Shown in pieces: positions 33,791-42,719 of a stretch of 64,000 nt of DNA. Origin of the DNA: Streptomyces sp. AC1-42W (GTDB lineage: Bacteria; Actinomycetota; Actinomycetes; Streptomycetales; Streptomycetaceae); NCBI RefSeq assembly GCF_003248355.1, contig NZ_QKWY01000001.1, positions 2,066,001-2,130,000 on the forward strand, given 5' to 3'. The stretch's first letter is position 1, and the number at the start of each line of letters is the position of its first letter. The notes beneath the pieces are model-generated. The model saw only the letters and a program-made list of their open reading frames with translations. It did not search any database and was not told the origin of the DNA. The translations under genes and the position numbers were made by a program.

Positions 33791-34678
33791 CTATGCGTGC
33801 GTGAGGCGGCTGAGGACGAGGTGACCCCGCTCGATGAGCACCGGGTTCTGCTTGGAGAGGCCGGTGGCGAGGTAGGAGACACCGAGCCTCGCGGTGAGGA
33901 GGAGCAGCGCCCTCTCCTCGCTGTCCGACAGGGCGCGGCCGTATCCGGTGAAGTATGCGGCCTTGAGGTCCGGGCGGGGCGCCCATACCGCTCCGCACAG
34001 CCACACGAACTCTTCGACGGCGACGCCGTGGGCGGACATCTCGAAGTCGATCACGCCGTAGCCGTGGTGGGGGTCCCACAGCCAGTTGCGGGTGGCGTAG
34101 TCGCCGTGCCGGTACACGACGGGCAGCTTCACGGCGAGCTGCGGCAGCTCGTCGGCAGCGCACTGGACCAGAGCACGCTGCTTGTCGTCGAGGTGTCCGG
34201 CGGTGGTCTCCAGGCAGGCGGCGGCTTCGCTCGCCTGGCCGGCCATGGTCGCGCGGATCGTGTCGCGGTCCTGCTGCGAGGCGGGCGCGGAGGCGTTGTG
34301 CCAGCGCCTGAGCAAGTCTCCCGCCCGTTCGTGCACCCACAGTTCCTCCTTCCTGCCGAGGGGCAGCCCGCGTACGACGCGGCCCGGCTGGAGTGAGGTC
34401 ATGATCGCTTGCAAGCCGGGATCTGCGGCGAGGAGGCGGGGCGCTTCCTGCGGGGTGAGGACACGCGCCGCGTACGCGTAGCCTGCCACCTCCCGCTCGT
34501 AGTCCTTCGGGCTCGGGCTGAGCTTCACGAAGACCTCGGTCCCAGCCGTGGGCACCCTCCAGACTCGCGAGTCGCCGCGGTCCCAGGAGACGTCCTCGGC
34601 CTTGTCGGGGTTCCCGTCCGGCAGGCTGGCGGTGATCCATCGGCGCAGGTCGGGCGGGATGGGGGTGTTCCGCGTCAT
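33791..34678 (-). CDS. Aminoglycoside phosphotransferase (APH)-family kinase
   Basis: A 295-residue protein from ATG 34678, with a GGAGA site; a start nine codons upstream is possible. The catalytic loop is VVYRHGDYATRNWLW (HGD plus Asn) and the metal-binding motif is GVIDFEMSAHG. Such kinases phosphorylate small alcohols: aminoglycosides, homoserine, choline, or biosynthetic intermediates. It lies 83 bases after the Eis-like gene in the same direction. Either a resistance or a biosynthetic kinase role is possible. Confidence 0.87.
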   Translation of the reverse strand: MTRNTPIPPDLRRWITASLPDGNPDKAEDVSWDRGDSRVWRVPTAGTEVFVKLSPSPKDYEREVAGYAYAARVLTPQEAPRLLAADPGLQAIMTSLQPGRVVRGLPLGRKEELWVHERAGDLLRRWHNASAPASQQDRDTIRATMAGQASEAAACLETTAGHLDDKQRALVQCAADELPQLAVKLPVVYRHGDYATRNWLWDPHHGYGVIDFEMSAHGVAVEEFVWLCGAVWAPRPDLKAAYFTGYGRALSDSEERALLLLTARLGVSYLATGLSKQNPVLIERGHLVLSRLTHA

Positions 34679-34761
34679 GTGGTGGTTTCTCCGAATTGCA
34701 TGCAAGCGGTGGAATCAGCCCGTAAGTGTGAAGGGTACTGCGGCGCCTTGCGGCATACGGG

Positions 34762-35940
34762 TCAGAAGTGGTCAGCGAGCCATGGTTCACGGTCGGTGGT
34801 GACAGCCAGGAACCGGGCGACGGTGCGGGGAGGGGCGGCTACTCCGGCCAGGGTGGCGGCGGCCGTGCTGCGGTAGCCGCCGGCGTACCAGACGGCGAAC
34901 TGTCCTCTGGTCAGGGTGATCTGTCCTGCGCGCGTGGTGGGTTCCAGATCGGCTTTCCCGTTGGTGATCCGGAGTGTGTAGCGCTCGGTGGCCTCGCCGC
35001 TCTCGGTGACGATTTCGATGGGGAGGGTGAGGTCGACCTCGTCGGGCCAGCCGCGTAGCTGCACTGCTCGGCGCAGGTCAAGGATGCGGAGCATCCACGG
35101 GTGCCAGGACCGCGCGGTCAGGGAGCCGGGACGGTCCAGGCGGTGCAGCAGCAGCGGTCCGGGCGGCAGTCCGGTTCGCTGGAAGGCGACGGTGGGGATG
35201 CGGCTGTTGTGCCGGCCGAGGAAGGCGAACATGGCGGCGGTCGTGTCCTGGTCCGCGGCCCAGAAGTCGTGCACGACGACCTGACGCCCCTCGATGGGGT
35301 GAGGCTCGTTGGCCAGGGAGAGGACGCCGGCGGGCCCCTGCCCCGGCCGGTTGAAGCGGTACGTGGCCAGGCCGGGGTGCTTGCCCTGCTGCCAGTCCGC
35401 CCACCACTCCGGTCGCTGCCACGTTCCGTTCCACCAAGCGGCCAGGTCGTTCTGGAGCAGGCGGACCTTCGCGTCCGTGCCGTGCGTGATATCGAATCCG
35501 GTCCCGGTGAAGCACCGTCTCAGTTCGTCGGTGGGGACGGTCCACGAGTACACCTGGGTGGGGGCCTCCCAGCCGAGGCGGCGGGCGTAGCCGCTGGATG
35601 CGGTCCAGAGAGTGGAGATCACGGCCCCCTGGTCGCGCAGCGGGCGCAGGCGTTCGGAGATCATGCGGACGGAGAGGTGGGCTCCGCGTTCCTCCGGGGC
35701 GACGCAGCCGGCGCCGAGGAGCGCGGACGGTACGGGGGCCCCGCCGAAGAACTGCGGCAGGAGGAGGCCGAGACCGCCGGCCACGACGTGACCGTCCCGG
35801 ACCGCGACGCGGATGTCCGCGTGGGGGCGCAGGAGGGTGATGTCGTCCACGGGGTGGCCGTAGCTCCGGGTTGCGAGGCGGTCGTACTGCTGCCAGTGGT
35901 CGTCGTCGGCGACCTCGGTGAACAGGGTCGGATTGGGCAT
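34762..35940 (-). CDS. Eis-like GNAT acetyltransferase
   Basis: A 392-residue protein of the Eis type. A first GNAT domain carries the acetyl-CoA loop GCVAPEERGAHLSVRMISER, a second GNAT fold follows, and the third domain is sterol-carrier-like. The chain ends WLADHF, with the terminal Phe carboxylate that acts in catalysis in Eis. Eis proteins acetylate several amines of aminoglycosides or Lys residues. It starts 13 bases after the MaoC gene, inside the operon. Confidence 0.9.
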   Translation of the reverse strand: MPNPTLFTEVADDDHWQQYDRLATRSYGHPVDDITLLRPHADIRVAVRDGHVVAGGLGLLLPQFFGGAPVPSALLGAGCVAPEERGAHLSVRMISERLRPLRDQGAVISTLWTASSGYARRLGWEAPTQVYSWTVPTDELRRCFTGTGFDITHGTDAKVRLLQNDLAAWWNGTWQRPEWWADWQQGKHPGLATYRFNRPGQGPAGVLSLANEPHPIEGRQVVVHDFWAADQDTTAAMFAFLGRHNSRIPTVAFQRTGLPPGPLLLHRLDRPGSLTARSWHPWMLRILDLRRAVQLRGWPDEVDLTLPIEIVTESGEATERYTLRITNGKADLEPTTRAGQITLTRGQFAVWYAGGYRSTAAATLAGVAAPPRTVARFLAVTTDREPWLADHF

Positions 35941-35953
35941 GTGACGTCCGCTT

Positions 35954-36484
35954 CTAGTAGTGGGTGCGGTCTCGGACCGTGGCGCTGTCGAGCGGGACGA
36001 GGAAGCTCCGGCTGAACGTCATGACGACTTCGTCGTTCTGGTTGCGGCCGGTCGTGCGGCAGGTGACGATCCCCGTCTCCGGCCGGCTCCTGGATATCCG
36101 GCGGCCGGTGATCTCGGTCTCCGCGTAGAGGGTGTCGCCGACGAAGACCGGGTGGGTGAAGCGGATCTCCTCGAAGCCGAGGTTCGCCAGGGTGAGGCCG
36201 CTGGTGCTGCGCACGGTCATTCCGCCGACGATGTGGAGGGTGATGCTGCTGCACACCAGGGGGCGGCCCCACTCGGTGAGGCTGCTGTAGTGGGCGTCCG
36301 TGTGGAGGGGGGCGTCGTTCCCGCCGAGCGTCGTCATCAGGACGTTGTCGGTCTCGGTGAGGGTGCGTCCGGGACGGTGCTCGATGACCAGGCCCACGGC
36401 CAGCTCGTCGAACCCGAGGCCGACGACTTCTCGGTATCGGCCTTCGGCGATCCGCCGGTACCCCTGCGGGCCGACGGTGCTCAT
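35954..36484 (-). CDS. MaoC-like hydratase
   Basis: A 176-residue hot-dog protein. The motif LTETDNVLMTTLGGNDAPLH with Asn-Asp-His spacing is the hydratase 2 (MaoC) active site, and LANLGFEEIRFTHPVFVGDT is the typical following helix and strand. It would hydrate or dehydrate an enoyl-CoA. It overlaps the CitE-like gene by four bases. In the ethylmalonyl-CoA and related pathways a MaoC hydratase works with a CitE-like lyase on mesaconyl-CoA/methylmalyl-CoA, so this pair may do an analogous step. Confidence 0.9.
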   Translation of the reverse strand: MSTVGPQGYRRIAEGRYREVVGLGFDELAVGLVIEHRPGRTLTETDNVLMTTLGGNDAPLHTDAHYSSLTEWGRPLVCSSITLHIVGGMTVRSTSGLTLANLGFEEIRFTHPVFVGDTLYAETEITGRRISRSRPETGIVTCRTTGRNQNDEVVMTFSRSFLVPLDSATVRDRTHY

Positions 36485-37338
36485 GCGCGCACCTCATGCG
36501 GCGTGTTGGCACGGGTGAGGAGGGAGCGGGCGGCGGCGACCATGGGGGGACCGATCATCTGGTGGCCCACACGGACGATACGTTCACCGGAGGTTTCGGC
36601 GGCCTCGACGATGGCGCGGGCGGCGGCGATCTCCTCGTCCGTCGGACGGAACACCCCCGTCACCGCGACGAGCTGCCGAGGGTGCACGCAGCACTTCCCG
36701 GCGAATCCGAGCGCCTTGACCTGCTCGGCTTCACGACGCAGCCCATCAAGGTCGTCCAGGTCGAAGAACGGGGAGTCAATGGCCGGGATGCCTGCAGCGG
36801 CGGCGCTGGTGACGAGCGCGGACCGGGCGTGCAGCATCGCATCCCACCCCATGGCGCTGCCGGTGGAGGTGGCGTAGTCGGCCGTCCCGAACAGGACCCC
36901 GGCGATCCGGTCGGCCCGCACAATCGACGGCAGCGCCTCCACGGCGCGCGGGGTCTCGATCAGCGCGTACAGCAGGGGTGTGTAGTCGGGGGTGTCGAGG
37001 ACACCGGCGACGATCTCGAAGTCGCGCGGCGATTCGACCTTGGGGATCAAGACGATCTGCGGCTTCGCAGGGAAGACCGCGATGGCGGCGAGGTCGCGAA
37101 CGCCGTCGAGGGTGGTGGGCGAGCTGATCCTGACACCGAGCGTGCACCCGGTCGCTGCGGGGGCGGCGAGGAAGCCGCGGGCAGCGGCACGGGCGGACGG
37201 TTTGGCCATGGAGGGCACGGAGTCCTCCAGATCCACGAGCGCGACGTCCGCGCCGCACTTGTACGCGGTCGGGAAGCGCTCGGACGTGTGGCCCGGCGTG
37301 ATGAACCAGACCCCGGCCGGGGCCGTCATGGCGGTCAC
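36481..37338 (-). CDS. HpcH/CitE-family CoA-ester lyase
   Basis: A 285-residue TIM-barrel protein: [20 protein letters not shown] at the start, [20 protein letters not shown] with the metal and acid residues, [12 protein letters not shown] with the second Glu, and [17 protein letters not shown] near the end, all CitE family features. It would split or form a beta-hydroxyacyl-CoA such as malyl-CoA or citramalyl-CoA. Overlaps of four bases on both sides couple it to the aldolase before it and the MaoC gene after it. Confidence 0.88.
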   Translation of the reverse strand: MTAMTAPAGVWFITPGHTSERFPTAYKCGADVALVDLEDSVPSMAKPSARAAARGFLAAPAATGCTLGVRISSPTTLDGVRDLAAIAVFPAKPQIVLIPKVESPRDFEIVAGVLDTPDYTPLLYALIETPRAVEALPSIVRADRIAGVLFGTADYATSTGSAMGWDAMLHARSALVTSAAAAGIPAIDSPFFDLDDLDGLRREAEQVKALGFAGKCCVHPRQLVAVTGVFRPTDEEIAAARAIVEAAETSGERIVRVGHQMIGPPMVAAARSLLTRANTPHEVRA

Positions 37339-38363
37339 CGGTCCGCTCCCCGCGACGTGAGGCTGCGGGCGGCCTCCGGGATCACGTCCTCCTGCCCGGC
37401 GATCACCTGACGGCGGCCGAGTTCCTGGAACAGGTCCCAGAGGTGGACGCCTTCGTGCGAAGCCGCCTCCAGGACGGGCTTCTTGAACCCGGAGAAGACG
37501 CCGGCGAGTCCGGACGCGAGGCTGGTCGAGTCGATCGACGGCGGCGCGGGCATGAGCGTCCGTCCGGCGAGGTCGGCGGCATCAGCCAGGCGCCGGACGT
37601 CGATCCCGGTGGCGTGGCCATAGCGTTCCAATACGGGCACGAGAACTTCCAGTTGGGTGTTGCCCGCGCCCGCGCCGAACCCCCGGGCGCACGCGTCGAT
37701 GACGCGGGCACCGGCCGTGACGGCGGCGACGGAGTTGGCCACTGCCATACCGAGGTTGTTGTGCCCGTGGAAGATCACGGGCACCTCCACCGCCGAGGCG
37801 ATGGAGCCGATGCGGGCGGTGACGTCCTCGGGCAGGTAGAACCCGGCGCTGTCCATGATGCCGACGGCCTGAGCCCCGTAGCCGACCAGAAGCGCGCACT
37901 GCTCGGCGAGCTGTCCAGGGTCGGCCATGTGACTCATCATGAGCACGGCCTGTGCTTCGGCCCCGAGTTCCCGGATGACTCCGAGATGGCGTTCGGCGGC
38001 GGTGGCCTCCGTGCAGTGCACCGCGATACGGGCCACGTCCGCGCCGTGGCGTACGACGGCGTTGCGGAGGTCGGCGGAGGTTCCCCAGGCGGGCGCCATG
38101 AGGACGGCCATCCTGCTGTGTGTGAGGGCCTCGCGGGCGGTGGACAGCATCTCATCGTCGCTGATCTTGCTGTGACCCACCTGGAACGAGGACGCGCCGA
38201 GTCCGTTGCCGTGGCCGATTTCGACGACGGGGACGCGGGCCGCGTCGGCGGCGGCGGCGTAGGCACCGATCTGGTGGCGGTCGAGCTGGTGGCGCACGGC
38301 GTGCTGGCCGTCGCGCAGGGTCGGGTCGTGGACGATCAGGCGACTCTGGTTGCTGGAGGTCAT
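37335..38363 (-). CDS. 4-hydroxy-2-oxovalerate aldolase
   Basis: A 342-residue DmpG-type aldolase with ATG at 38363, overlapping the upstream dehydrogenase stop (ATGA). It shows [18 protein letters not shown] with the metal-binding Asp, the two His in [15 protein letters not shown], and the C-terminal communication domain ending in an Arg-rich tail. It cleaves 4-hydroxy-2-oxovalerate to pyruvate and acetaldehyde, and passes acetaldehyde through a tunnel to its DmpF partner. The gene that should precede the pair, a 2-hydroxypentadienoate hydratase, is present but damaged. Confidence 0.93.
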   Translation of the reverse strand: MTSSNQSRLIVHDPTLRDGQHAVRHQLDRHQIGAYAAAADAARVPVVEIGHGNGLGASSFQVGHSKISDDEMLSTAREALTHSRMAVLMAPAWGTSADLRNAVVRHGADVARIAVHCTEATAAERHLGVIRELGAEAQAVLMMSHMADPGQLAEQCALLVGYGAQAVGIMDSAGFYLPEDVTARIGSIASAVEVPVIFHGHNNLGMAVANSVAAVTAGARVIDACARGFGAGAGNTQLEVLVPVLERYGHATGIDVRRLADAADLAGRTLMPAPPSIDSTSLASGLAGVFSGFKKPVLEAASHEGVHLWDLFQELGRRQVIAGQEDVIPEAARSLTSRGADR

Positions 38364-39256
38364 CGTACGTACTCCTTCATTGCTGAGGTCCGGGTGAGGG
38401 CGTGCTGTTCGGCGGCGTGGATGGCGGCGGCGCTGATCACTTCGAGGTTCCCCGCGTGCACCGGCATGTTGGTGCGGGTGGCGGTGACCTCCACGGCCAC
38501 TCGGATCGTGTCGTCGGCGACGGTGCACGAGGCCACATGGAAGCCGGGGACGAAGGACCGCATGGTCTCGGCCGCGGAGTCCACGATCGTGCGCACCGGC
38601 TCTGTCTCGGCCCCCGGCGCCAGGAGCGTCATCGTGCTGCGGAAGCGCGGCGGCGGCGTGGCGGGGCTGATGTTCAGCATGGTCTTGACGGTGTCCGCGT
38701 CGGTGAACTGCTGGATCGCGGACTGGGTCGTCTCGACGTACTCGTCGAGGTTGAGGCGGCTGGCCCGGCCGACGCTCTTGGTGGCGGCCGTGGCCACCAT
38801 CTCCACATGGAGGGGCTCGTAGTGCTGGGCGATGGCGTGGAGGACGGGGATCGAGGTCTGGCCGCCACACGAGGCGAGGCTGATGTGCTGGTGCGCGGCG
38901 GCCTGGTCGCCGTTGACGGCGGGAAAGATCAGCGTCCCGGTGTTGGCGGGGGTCAGGTTGATGACCGTAGCTCCGGTGCCGGCGAGGTGGGCCGCGTGCT
39001 CGGGGTGGGCGAAAGCGTTGGTGACGTCGAAGACGATGTCGAACATCTCCTCCGAGTCGGCCAGGGCGGTGATGCTGCCTGCCGCGGTGGCGCAGCCCAT
39101 GGCGGCGGCCTTGCTCAGGCCGGTGCTGTCGGGGGTGCGGCCGACGACGAGACCGCAGTGCAGGTGCGGGGAGTTCTGGATGCGCTCGACCAGGTCGAGG
39201 GCGAGGAGACCGGTACCGAGGACGGCCGTGTTCAGCACGTGTACTCCACTCTTCAT
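38360..39256 (-). CDS. Acylating acetaldehyde dehydrogenase
   Basis: A 298-residue DmpF-type enzyme. The NAD-binding start is [20 protein letters not shown], and the catalytic Cys lies in [20 protein letters not shown]. It converts acetaldehyde, NAD and CoA to acetyl-CoA while bound to the aldolase encoded next. Its ATG is 16 bases after the hydratase-like gene. Alternatively it could use propanal or another aldehyde. Confidence 0.93.
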   Translation of the reverse strand: MKSGVHVLNTAVLGTGLLALDLVERIQNSPHLHCGLVVGRTPDSTGLSKAAAMGCATAAGSITALADSEEMFDIVFDVTNAFAHPEHAAHLAGTGATVINLTPANTGTLIFPAVNGDQAAAHQHISLASCGGQTSIPVLHAIAQHYEPLHVEMVATAATKSVGRASRLNLDEYVETTQSAIQQFTDADTVKTMLNISPATPPPRFRSTMTLLAPGAETEPVRTIVDSAAETMRSFVPGFHVASCTVADDTIRVAVEVTATRTNMPVHAGNLEVISAAAIHAAEQHALTRTSAMKEYVR

Positions 39257-39272
39257 ACGAAGCGGGCAGGAC

Positions 39273-40065
39273 TCAGATGGCGTGCGTACGGATGGCGGGG
39301 AGCCGGGTCGACGTGGCCCGGATGTCCATGTCGGCGGTGAGCGGGATGCTGGCGTGCACGGAACCGGCCAGGACGATGTCGCCGGCGTGCAGCGTGGTCT
39401 TGAGGACGGGGAGGCGGTACGTCAGCCACATCAGCGCCTTGAACGGGTCGCCGAGGATGTCGCGTCCTTCCCCGATCGCCGCGGTCTTCCCATCGACGCT
39501 GACCGTGATCCGCTCCGCGGAGACATCCGCGATGTCGCTGGCGGGGACCGGGGTTCCGGTGATGACCCGGGCGCATGCGGCGTTATCGGCGATGCTGTCG
39601 ACCAGCGTGATGTTCCAGTCGGTGAAGCAGGTGTCGAGAACTTCGAACGCGAGGAACACCTCCGCCACAGAGGAGCGGACGGTGCGAAGGTCAGTGGGGG
39701 CGTTCAAGTCGCGGCCAATACGGAAGGCGATCTCCGTCTCGATCCGGGGGGCCATGAAGTCCGCCATGCTCAAGTGGCTGCCGCTGGGCGAGATCATGTC
39801 ATCGAGGACGACTCCGGAGTCGGGCTCGTGGATGCCCATCTGCTGCTGCATGGCAAGCGAGGTCAGCCCTATCTTGTGACCGACGACGCGGCCACCTGCC
39901 GAAACGCGACGCGCTACGTTGAGCCGCTGAATGCGATACGCATCTTCGAGAGCCAGGCCCGGGAACCGGCTGGCCAGCGGCGGTACGGGAGTACGGAGGC
40001 GGCTTGCGTCCGCCAGTTCCCCGGCCAGGGCGGCGAGGGACGGTCGCTTCTCACCAGGCCCTCTC
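39273..40065 (-). pseudogene. 2-hydroxypenta-2,4-dienoate hydratase (DmpE-like), start lost to an IS element
   Basis: The conserved protein is readable from about 40060: LRTPVPPLASRFPG, then EDAYRIQRLNVARRVSAGGR and VVGHKIGLTSLAMQQQMGIH, and on to the stop at 39273. It contains the Glu and metal-binding residues of the family (IETEIAFRIGRDL). Between the IS edge (about 40065) and the first ATG at 39851 there is no ATG, GTG or TTG in frame, so the natural start was removed. From 39851 only 192 residues could be made, without the N-terminal domain. A fusion from IS sequence is possible but not supported. Confidence 0.85.
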
Positions 40066-40135
40066 TGACACCGTTGGGTGAGACGCCCCGAAATGATCAG
40101 ATATTGTGGGCGGGTACGACAGGAGAACCACCCGC

Positions 40136-40519
40136 ATGACCAGCACCAAGCCCGCCGGGCAGGATCCGGCGCCGAAGCCGAAGCGCCGCCGTTTCGCCCC
40201 CGAGTACAAGCTGCGGATCGTCGCCGAGTACGACGCGGCCCCCGCCGGGGACAAGGGCGCTGTCCTGCGCCGGGAGAGGCTGTACCACTCGCACATCATC
40301 GAGTGGCGGCAGGCCAGGGATGCGGGCGCGCTGGAGAAGCTGACCGATCACCGCACCAGCCCCGCCCGCCCGAGGAAGCACCCGGCCGAGGCGGAGAACG
40401 ACAGGCTGCGCAGGCAGGTGGAACGGCTGGAGAAGGAGCTGGCGAAGAACCGCGCCGCGGTGGAGGTGCTGGGAAAAGCTGTCGCGCTGTTGGAATCGGT
40501 CTCCGACAGCGCGGACTGA
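40136..40519 (+). CDS. IS3 transposase OrfA
   Basis: A 127-residue protein from ATG 40136 with AGGAG before it. It has an N-terminal helix-turn-helix (RRRFAPEYKLRIVAEYDAAP) and a leucine-zipper-like coiled coil (ENDRLRRQVERLEKELAKNR). Near its end the heptamer GGGAAAA (40471-40477) is in the correct phase (G GGA AAA) for a -1 ribosomal frameshift into OrfB. Confidence 0.9.
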   Translation: MTSTKPAGQDPAPKPKRRRFAPEYKLRIVAEYDAAPAGDKGAVLRRERLYHSHIIEWRQARDAGALEKLTDHRTSPARPRKHPAEAENDRLRRQVERLEKELAKNRAAVEVLGKAVALLESVSDSAD

Positions 40520-41544
40520 ACGACGTCCTCGAACATCATCTGCACGCCCTGGTCGAGCAGCTCGCTCCGCACGTGGGCATCGTGGTGGCGTGCCGTCTGA
40601 CGGGACGCTCCCGGGCCACCCACCACCGGCGGCTCAACCCGGCCCCGCCCAGGCCGAAGGCTCCGCGTCCGGCGCCGGTCAACGCGCTGTCGGCGGCCGA
40701 GCGGCGGGCGGTGCTGGAGCTGATGAACCGGCCCGAGTACGTGGACCTGCCGCCCGCGCAGGTCTATGCCCGCGAGCTGGACGAGGGCCGTTACCACTGT
40801 TCCGAGCGCACGATGTACCGGATCCTGAAGGAAGCCGGTCAGGACGGCGAACGCCGCCGGCGGGCCACCCATCCTCCCCGCACCATTCCCGAACTCGTCG
40901 CCGACGGGCCTTCCCAGGTCTGGAGCTGGGACATCACCCGCCTGGCCGGCCCGGCGAAGGGAGTCTGGTTCCACGGCTACGTGATCCTCGACATCTACTC
41001 CCGCTATGTCGTCGGCCACACCGTCGAGCAGGCCGAATCAGCGGCGCGAGCCGAGGAGTTGATCCAAGAGGCGATCGACCGCAACGGGATCGTGCCGCAC
41101 ACCGTTCACGCCGACCGCGGCACCTCGATGACCTCCAGGCAGGTCTCCCAGACGCTTCTCGACCTGGGCGTCACCCGAAGCCACTCCAGACCCAGGGTCA
41201 GCAACGACAACCCGTACAGCGAGAGCCGGTTCCGCACCACGAAGTACCAGTCGGACTACCCCGAACGCTTCGATTCCCTCGCCCACGCACGCGAGTGGAT
41301 GGACGCGTTCATCTCGCACTACAACCACGTCCACCGGCACTCCGGGATCGGCTACCACACCCCGGCCAGCGTCCATTTCGGCACCGCCGACCTCGTCCGC
41401 GAGCAACGGGCGGCCACCCTCACGGTCGCGTTCGAGCAGCACCCCGAACGCTTCAACCACCGGCCCGTGCCACCGAAGATCCCCCAGCAGGCATGGATCA
41501 ACGACCCCACCCGACGACACGAATCACAACAACACAGTTCATAG
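40477..41544 (+). CDS. IS3 transposase OrfB (rve integrase domain)
   Basis: This frame is joined to OrfA by -1 frameshift at 40471-40477, giving the full OrfAB transposase. The DDE triad is visible: Asp in VWSWDITRLAGPAKG, Asp in HTVHADRGTSMTSRQ, and Glu in SNDNPYSESRFRTTKYQ. An HTH_21 region (LPPAQVYARELDEGRYHCSE) precedes it. The frame is intact, so the element may still be mobile. Confidence 0.92.
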   Translation, partial: SCRAVGIGLRQRGLNDVLEHHLHALVEQLAPHVGIVVACRLTGRSRATHHRRLNPAPPRPKAPRPAPVNALSAAERRAVLELMNRPEYVDLPPAQVYARELDEGRYHCSERTMYRILKEAGQDGERRRRATHPPRTIPELVADGPSQVWSWDITRLAGPAKGVWFHGYVILDIYSRYVVGHTVEQAESAARAEELIQEAIDRNGIVPHTVHADRGTSMTSRQVSQTLLDLGVTRSHSRPRVSNDNPYSESRFRTTKYQSDYPERFDSLAHAREWMDAFISHYNHVHRHSGIGYHTPASVHFGTADLVREQRAATLTVAFEQHPERFNHRPVPPKIPQQAWINDPTRRHESQQHSS

Positions 41545-42453
41545 CCGCACAATCGTTTCATTTGACTTGACAGCTACCGCGACCTCGTCGGAGCTGTCGG
41601 TCGACGAGGGACTGGGGACATCCGAGCCGTCCGTACCCGGCGGCGTCGGGGCGGGGTGCAACTCGGTGAGTTCCGTTTTCGGGCATGCCGTATCCGGGGC
41701 GGTCACTTTGAGGTAGGCCGTGATGCTCTTCGGGTGGTTGATCCCCTCGCCGGCCTCCGGGGCCTGGAAGCAGACGGTCCAGTCCTCGACGGCAGAAGGG
41801 AGGGTGACGTCGGTGTAGGCACTTTCCGCCTCAATTGCCCGGAGGGCGAGTGGCTTGAGCCGTGTGGATGCTTCCTCGAAGTTCTGACCGACGACATGTG
41901 GCATCTCCGGGTACGGGATCGGCTCGCCGTCCTTCCCGGGGCACGGCCACTCGTTGCGGACCACCCCGAAGTCGAGCGTAGGCATCGAGCCGACCCTCTT
42001 GTCCGCCACTGTTTGAAAGCACACCTTCCAGTTGCCGTCGTCCCACTGTCCGTCGTCGCTGTCCGAGGCGTCATGGGAAAGTGCGCTGTACCCGGCGGAG
42101 TGGGCGGCTGCCTTGGCCTTCTTGAGGCTCTGACCCACGAAACTGGGCGGTGCGCTGGGGGACGGGCTCGCGGGCGAGGCAGGTGTCTCCACCGTTGCGG
42201 TCGCTGCTGACTTTGGCTTGATGTCATCCTTCGGCTTCTTGGGTGGATTGCCGAGAAAAGGAGCGAGGAACCAGAGGCCCGCCAGGACGGTGGCGATGAT
42301 CTTCTTCAGCCGGTTCCACCGAGTGAGCCACGCGAGCGCGATTCCGCCGGGAGGGAAGACGACCAGGGCGGTGATGACGAGCGCCGGGTGCTGCCACCAT
42401 CGTCGGGTGGTGGGCGGAAAGGGAGCACGGCCGGAGGGCGGGGGCGTGGACAC
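41539..42453 (-). pseudogene. PASTA-type membrane protein, C-terminus fixed by the IS element
   Basis: 304 codons from GTG 42453, which has AGGAG six bases upstream. Two hydrophobic helices (PALVITALVVFPPGGIALAW; KKIIATVLAGLWFLAPFLG) are followed by an external Ser/Pro linker and two PASTA-like repeats (PPSFVGQSLKKAKAAAHSAG; MPHVVGQNFEEASTRL). After SSDEVAVAV the last nine residues (KSNETIVRL) and the stop come from the IS right end. The native C-terminus is lost, but probably only the tail. It may still fold. Role unknown; PASTA repeats usually bind peptidoglycan or lipid II. Confidence 0.7.
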
Positions 42454-42584
42454 GCATGACTCCTGGTGGGACTGAAGGTAAGCGCGCACGGCTTGGACGG
42501 ATGGCAAACCATGTCGCTACCGCACGATAGGGCGCTATGAGATACGAACCGGCACATTCAGTCAGAAGTTGAAAGGCTATGCAG

Positions 42585-42624
42585 AGAGCCCTGCCGCTCT
42601 CTCCGTGGAGAGTGGCAGGGCTCT
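42585..42624 (-). terminator. Terminator of glnA
   Basis: A long hairpin. AGAGCCCTGCC and the adjoining CTCTC (42585-42601) pair with GAGAG and GGCAGGGCTCT (42608-42624), broken by one mismatch, with a short CTCCGTG-type loop. It lies about 100 bases beyond the glnA stop in the transcribed direction. Confidence 0.7.
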
Positions 42625-42719
42625 TGTCCCGGTGGAACTGTGACCGGTACGCCGTCGAGTTCCGGCGGTCCGTACGGGCGTGCTTGCGCAGACCCGGCGC
42701 GTCGTCCCGGTCGCGATTC

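Larger units (their letters stand above)
40066..41572 (+). mobile_element. IS3-family insertion sequence
   Basis: About 1.5 kb with OrfA and OrfB in IS3 arrangement. The ends are imperfect inverted repeats: the left begins TGACACCGTTGGGTGAGACG, and the right, read inward, begins TGTCAAGTCAAATGAAACG. No matching target duplication flanks it (left ...CCCTCTC, right GCTACCG...). It separates the damaged hydratase gene from the 3' end of a PASTA-type gene, and provides the latter's stop codon. Confidence 0.85.

Noticed and set aside
39273..39851. ATG 39851 as the true start of the hydratase
   Set aside because: It would discard a well-conserved N-terminal domain of about 65 residues readable upstream in the same frame.
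37335..40065. Complete meta-cleavage (catechol) pathway
   Set aside because: No ring-cleavage dioxygenase, semialdehyde hydrolase or dehydrogenase, or ferredoxin is present in the operon.
40055..41585. Target-site duplication flanking the IS
   Set aside because: The bases on the two sides do not match over 3-5 positions for any reasonable end assignment.
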